Shown here piece after piece: positions 63,880 through 64,000 of a DNA stretch of 64,000 nt. Source of the stretch: Pseudovibrio brasiliensis (lineage in GTDB: Bacteria; Pseudomonadota; Alphaproteobacteria; Rhizobiales; Stappiaceae); NCBI RefSeq assembly GCF_018282095.1, contig NZ_CP074126.1, positions 2,180,501 to 2,244,500 on the forward strand, written 5' to 3'. The position numbers were made by a program, and so were the translations under genes. The notes beneath the pieces were generated by a model. That model did not search any database, was not told the origin of the DNA, and saw nothing but the letters and a program-made list of their open reading frames with translations. Position 1 is the stretch's first letter. Each line of letters starts with the position of its first letter.

Positions 63880-64000
63880 GCAGTCTCTCCACCTTCAGGA
63901 TTGGCGCGCATCACCATCCCAAAGAGGTCGCGTGGATCATCCGGATCTGCCAGCATGTCTAGATCATGATAAAGGCCAGTACCTTCCAGCTGATCGCGAA
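63876..64000 (-). CDS. C-terminal end of an unidentified gene, partial
   Basis: The last 40 codons of a gene entering from the right edge. The visible C-terminus includes LYHDLDMLADPDDPRDLFGM and ends in PEGGETA. It is too short to name. The stop overlaps the ctlX start by four bases, so the product is probably an enzyme or partner in the same arginine/citrulline pathway. Confidence 0.6.
   Translation of the reverse strand, partial: RDQLEGTGLYHDLDMLADPDDPRDLFGMVMRANPEGGETA

Overview
The window reads as a chromosomal stretch of a marine, metabolically versatile alphaproteobacterium. This is an inference from gene content: TRAP/TAXI and BCCT transporters, a DMSP cluster, a methanethiol-oxidase cluster, many LysR, AraC, IclR and LacI regulators, and moderate GC. 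A Pseudovibrio-like or other Stappiaceae/Rhodobacterales-type host would fit, but no rRNA or other phylogenetic marker is present to prove it. No insertion sequence, CRISPR array, tRNA or rRNA was recognised.

Layout. 1-1522: two-component system (kinase cut by the window edge). 1680-5545: VOC and NmrA proteins with a divergent LysR regulator, a small P-loop kinase, and an AraC regulator. 5546-8463: helically phased TGGC repeats, then a molybdenum hydroxylase pair (2Fe-2S subunit and Tat-exported large subunit). 8847-24232: two adjacent giant genes (about 1,202 and 3,914 aa) of unknown function; the second is beta-rich with LysM-like repeats. 24225-30668: TAXI-type TRAP transporter, FAD amino-acid oxidoreductase and Asp/Glu-racemase-family protein with a divergent LysR regulator. 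30761-31680: norE/norF-like membrane pair with no nitric oxide reductase core genes. 31805-38566: a DMSP catabolic cluster, dddD, dddR, dddT and dddB. 38655-49625: a LacI-controlled carbohydrate module (GH38-like protein, ABC importer, PHP metal hydrolase, sugar isomerase, Gfo/Idh/MocA oxidoreductase) with two matching operators. 49972-55179: a solitary 1,735-aa helical protein with an internal repeat of about 300 residues. 55210-59319: iclR, mtoX (SBP56 methanethiol oxidase), a Sco-like copper protein and a MauG-like dihaem protein in one transcription direction. 59527-64000: a double thioredoxin-fold isomerase-like protein, an unknown protein, an M20 amidohydrolase, and CtlX-type citrulline hydrolase after the end of an unidentified gene.

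How the parts work together. DddT should import DMSP, DddD should convert it to DMS and a 3-hydroxypropionate derivative, and DddB should oxidise the C3 product. About 20 kb away, MtoX with its Sco and MauG partners should oxidise methanethiol, so the window holds two separate organosulfur modules. The best candidates for something undescribed are the 15.4-kb giant-protein unit and the 1,735-aa repeat protein. Both are preceded by copies of a CAACGCA motif. The carbohydrate module, whose substrate cannot be named from sequence alone, comes next. Start codons were chosen by ribosome-binding sites and family alignment, and several differ from the longest open frame.
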